Origin: Maribellus sp. CM-23
GTDB lineage: Bacteria; Bacteroidota; Bacteroidia; Bacteroidales; Prolixibacteraceae
Assembly: GCF_021354595.1 (NCBI RefSeq)
Contig: NZ_JADWYJ010000006.1
Coordinates: forward strand, 248,001 to 312,000
Direction of reading: 5' to 3'
Length of the DNA: 64,000 nucleotides
This document shows, piece by piece, positions 63,863-64,000 of this stretch. Every line of letters starts with the position of its first letter. The first letter of the stretch is position 1. The notes below the pieces were generated by a model. It searched no databases. It saw nothing but the letters and a program-made list of their open reading frames with translations, and was not told where the DNA came from. Made by a program: the position numbers and the translations under genes.

Positions 63863-64000
63863 TTATTTGATTTTTATTCTGCATACATAAAAGGCATTGG
63901 CCTGGGCCTTTATGGTAAATCCGTCTTTTCCGGCTTCAACAAATGAGGGAACCGGAACAATCGTATTTGGTTTTTCCAATGTGTTTACCGCTTCCGGAAC
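63863..64000 (-). CDS. C-terminal end of a glycoside hydrolase, probably GH51 (runs off window)
   Basis: The last 45 codons of a minus-strand gene that continues beyond the window, ending KIK just before the GH43 gene. The residues VNTLEKPNTIVPVPSF and a late AFYVCRIKIK fit the C-terminal beta-sandwich of GH51 alpha-L-arabinofuranosidases, where an ENPN-like turn and a hydrophobic last strand are usual. It would be the first known gene of the arabinose operon on this side. The call rests on a short tail and the context. Confidence 0.5.
   Translation of the reverse strand, partial: VPEAVNTLEKPNTIVPVPSFVEAGKDGFTIKAQANAFYVCRIKIK

Overview
This window looks like a chromosomal segment of a marine or gut-type Bacteroidota, most probably of the Marinilabiliales/Prolixibacteraceae kind. 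The signs are SusC/SusD genes with an ECF-sigma/FecR pair, Bacteroidetes promoter boxes (TTTG, about 19 bases, TAnnTTTG), an RteC remnant, a Nudix-type AraR regulator, a sigma factor of the short Bacteroidetes RpoD type, and many glycoside hydrolases. The lineage is inferred; no rRNA is present. There are about 45 protein genes and one tRNA (Pro, CGG). I see no CRISPR array and no transposase or integrase gene.

1-12.5 kb: the end of a GH29 fucosidase and a LamG-type exported protein. Then come small housekeeping and repair genes (GFA-type, AlkD-like, methyltransferase), an RpoD-like sigma factor, an RRM plus cold-shock-protein operon with its own consensus promoter, an MFS transporter, a TraB-like protein, a TPR protein and an HD hydrolase.

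12.5-24.9 kb: accessory-looking. It holds a protein that joins an N-terminal segment of the kind I associate with contractile-injection-system cargo to a toxin-type glycosyltransferase (DxD) domain. It also holds a nitrilase-family enzyme, a Nudix gene between two copies of a palindrome-rich repeat, an array of eight 42-bp tandem repeats, a DUF6261-type gene, and three single genes (DUF2971, TonB-like, DJ-1/PfpI) each followed at the stop codon by the same repeat. A phosphoribosyltransferase-CodB salvage pair ends the region.

24.9-35.6 kb: core metabolism. It has an FMN riboswitch with ribB, an M81/MlrC-like lipoprotein with a DUF1080-PHP-like fusion, a cytidylate-kinase-like protein, aminopeptidase P, a damaged low-molecular-weight phosphatase-like gene, a DUF349 coiled-coil protein and tRNA-Pro.

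35.6-52.5 kb: an AT-rich genomic island of about 16.9 kb inserted at the 3' end of tRNA-Pro. It has a 13-bp core duplication, a duplicated terminator-like hairpin, and a shared 13-mer near both ends. Its cargo is one minus-strand locus: ECF sigma, FecR, SusC, SusD, a DUF218-like lipoprotein, an FN3-PKD-PQQ-propeller lipoprotein, a glycerophosphodiester phosphodiesterase, an organophosphate:phosphate antiporter-type MFS protein, an SDR, a PHP phosphoesterase and a HAD phosphatase. Together they suggest a surface system that captures phosphodiesters, cuts them in the periplasm and imports the phosphomonoester. Stem-loops sit in at least five of its intergenic gaps. This is the best candidate for an undescribed system.

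52.6-64 kb: an L-arabinose locus on the minus strand: (GH51 end), tandem-GH43 protein, GH2 beta-galactosidase, AraR, AraA, SSS-family symporter, AraD and AraB. It would release arabinose and galactose from arabinogalactan-like glycans and convert L-arabinose to D-xylulose-5-phosphate.
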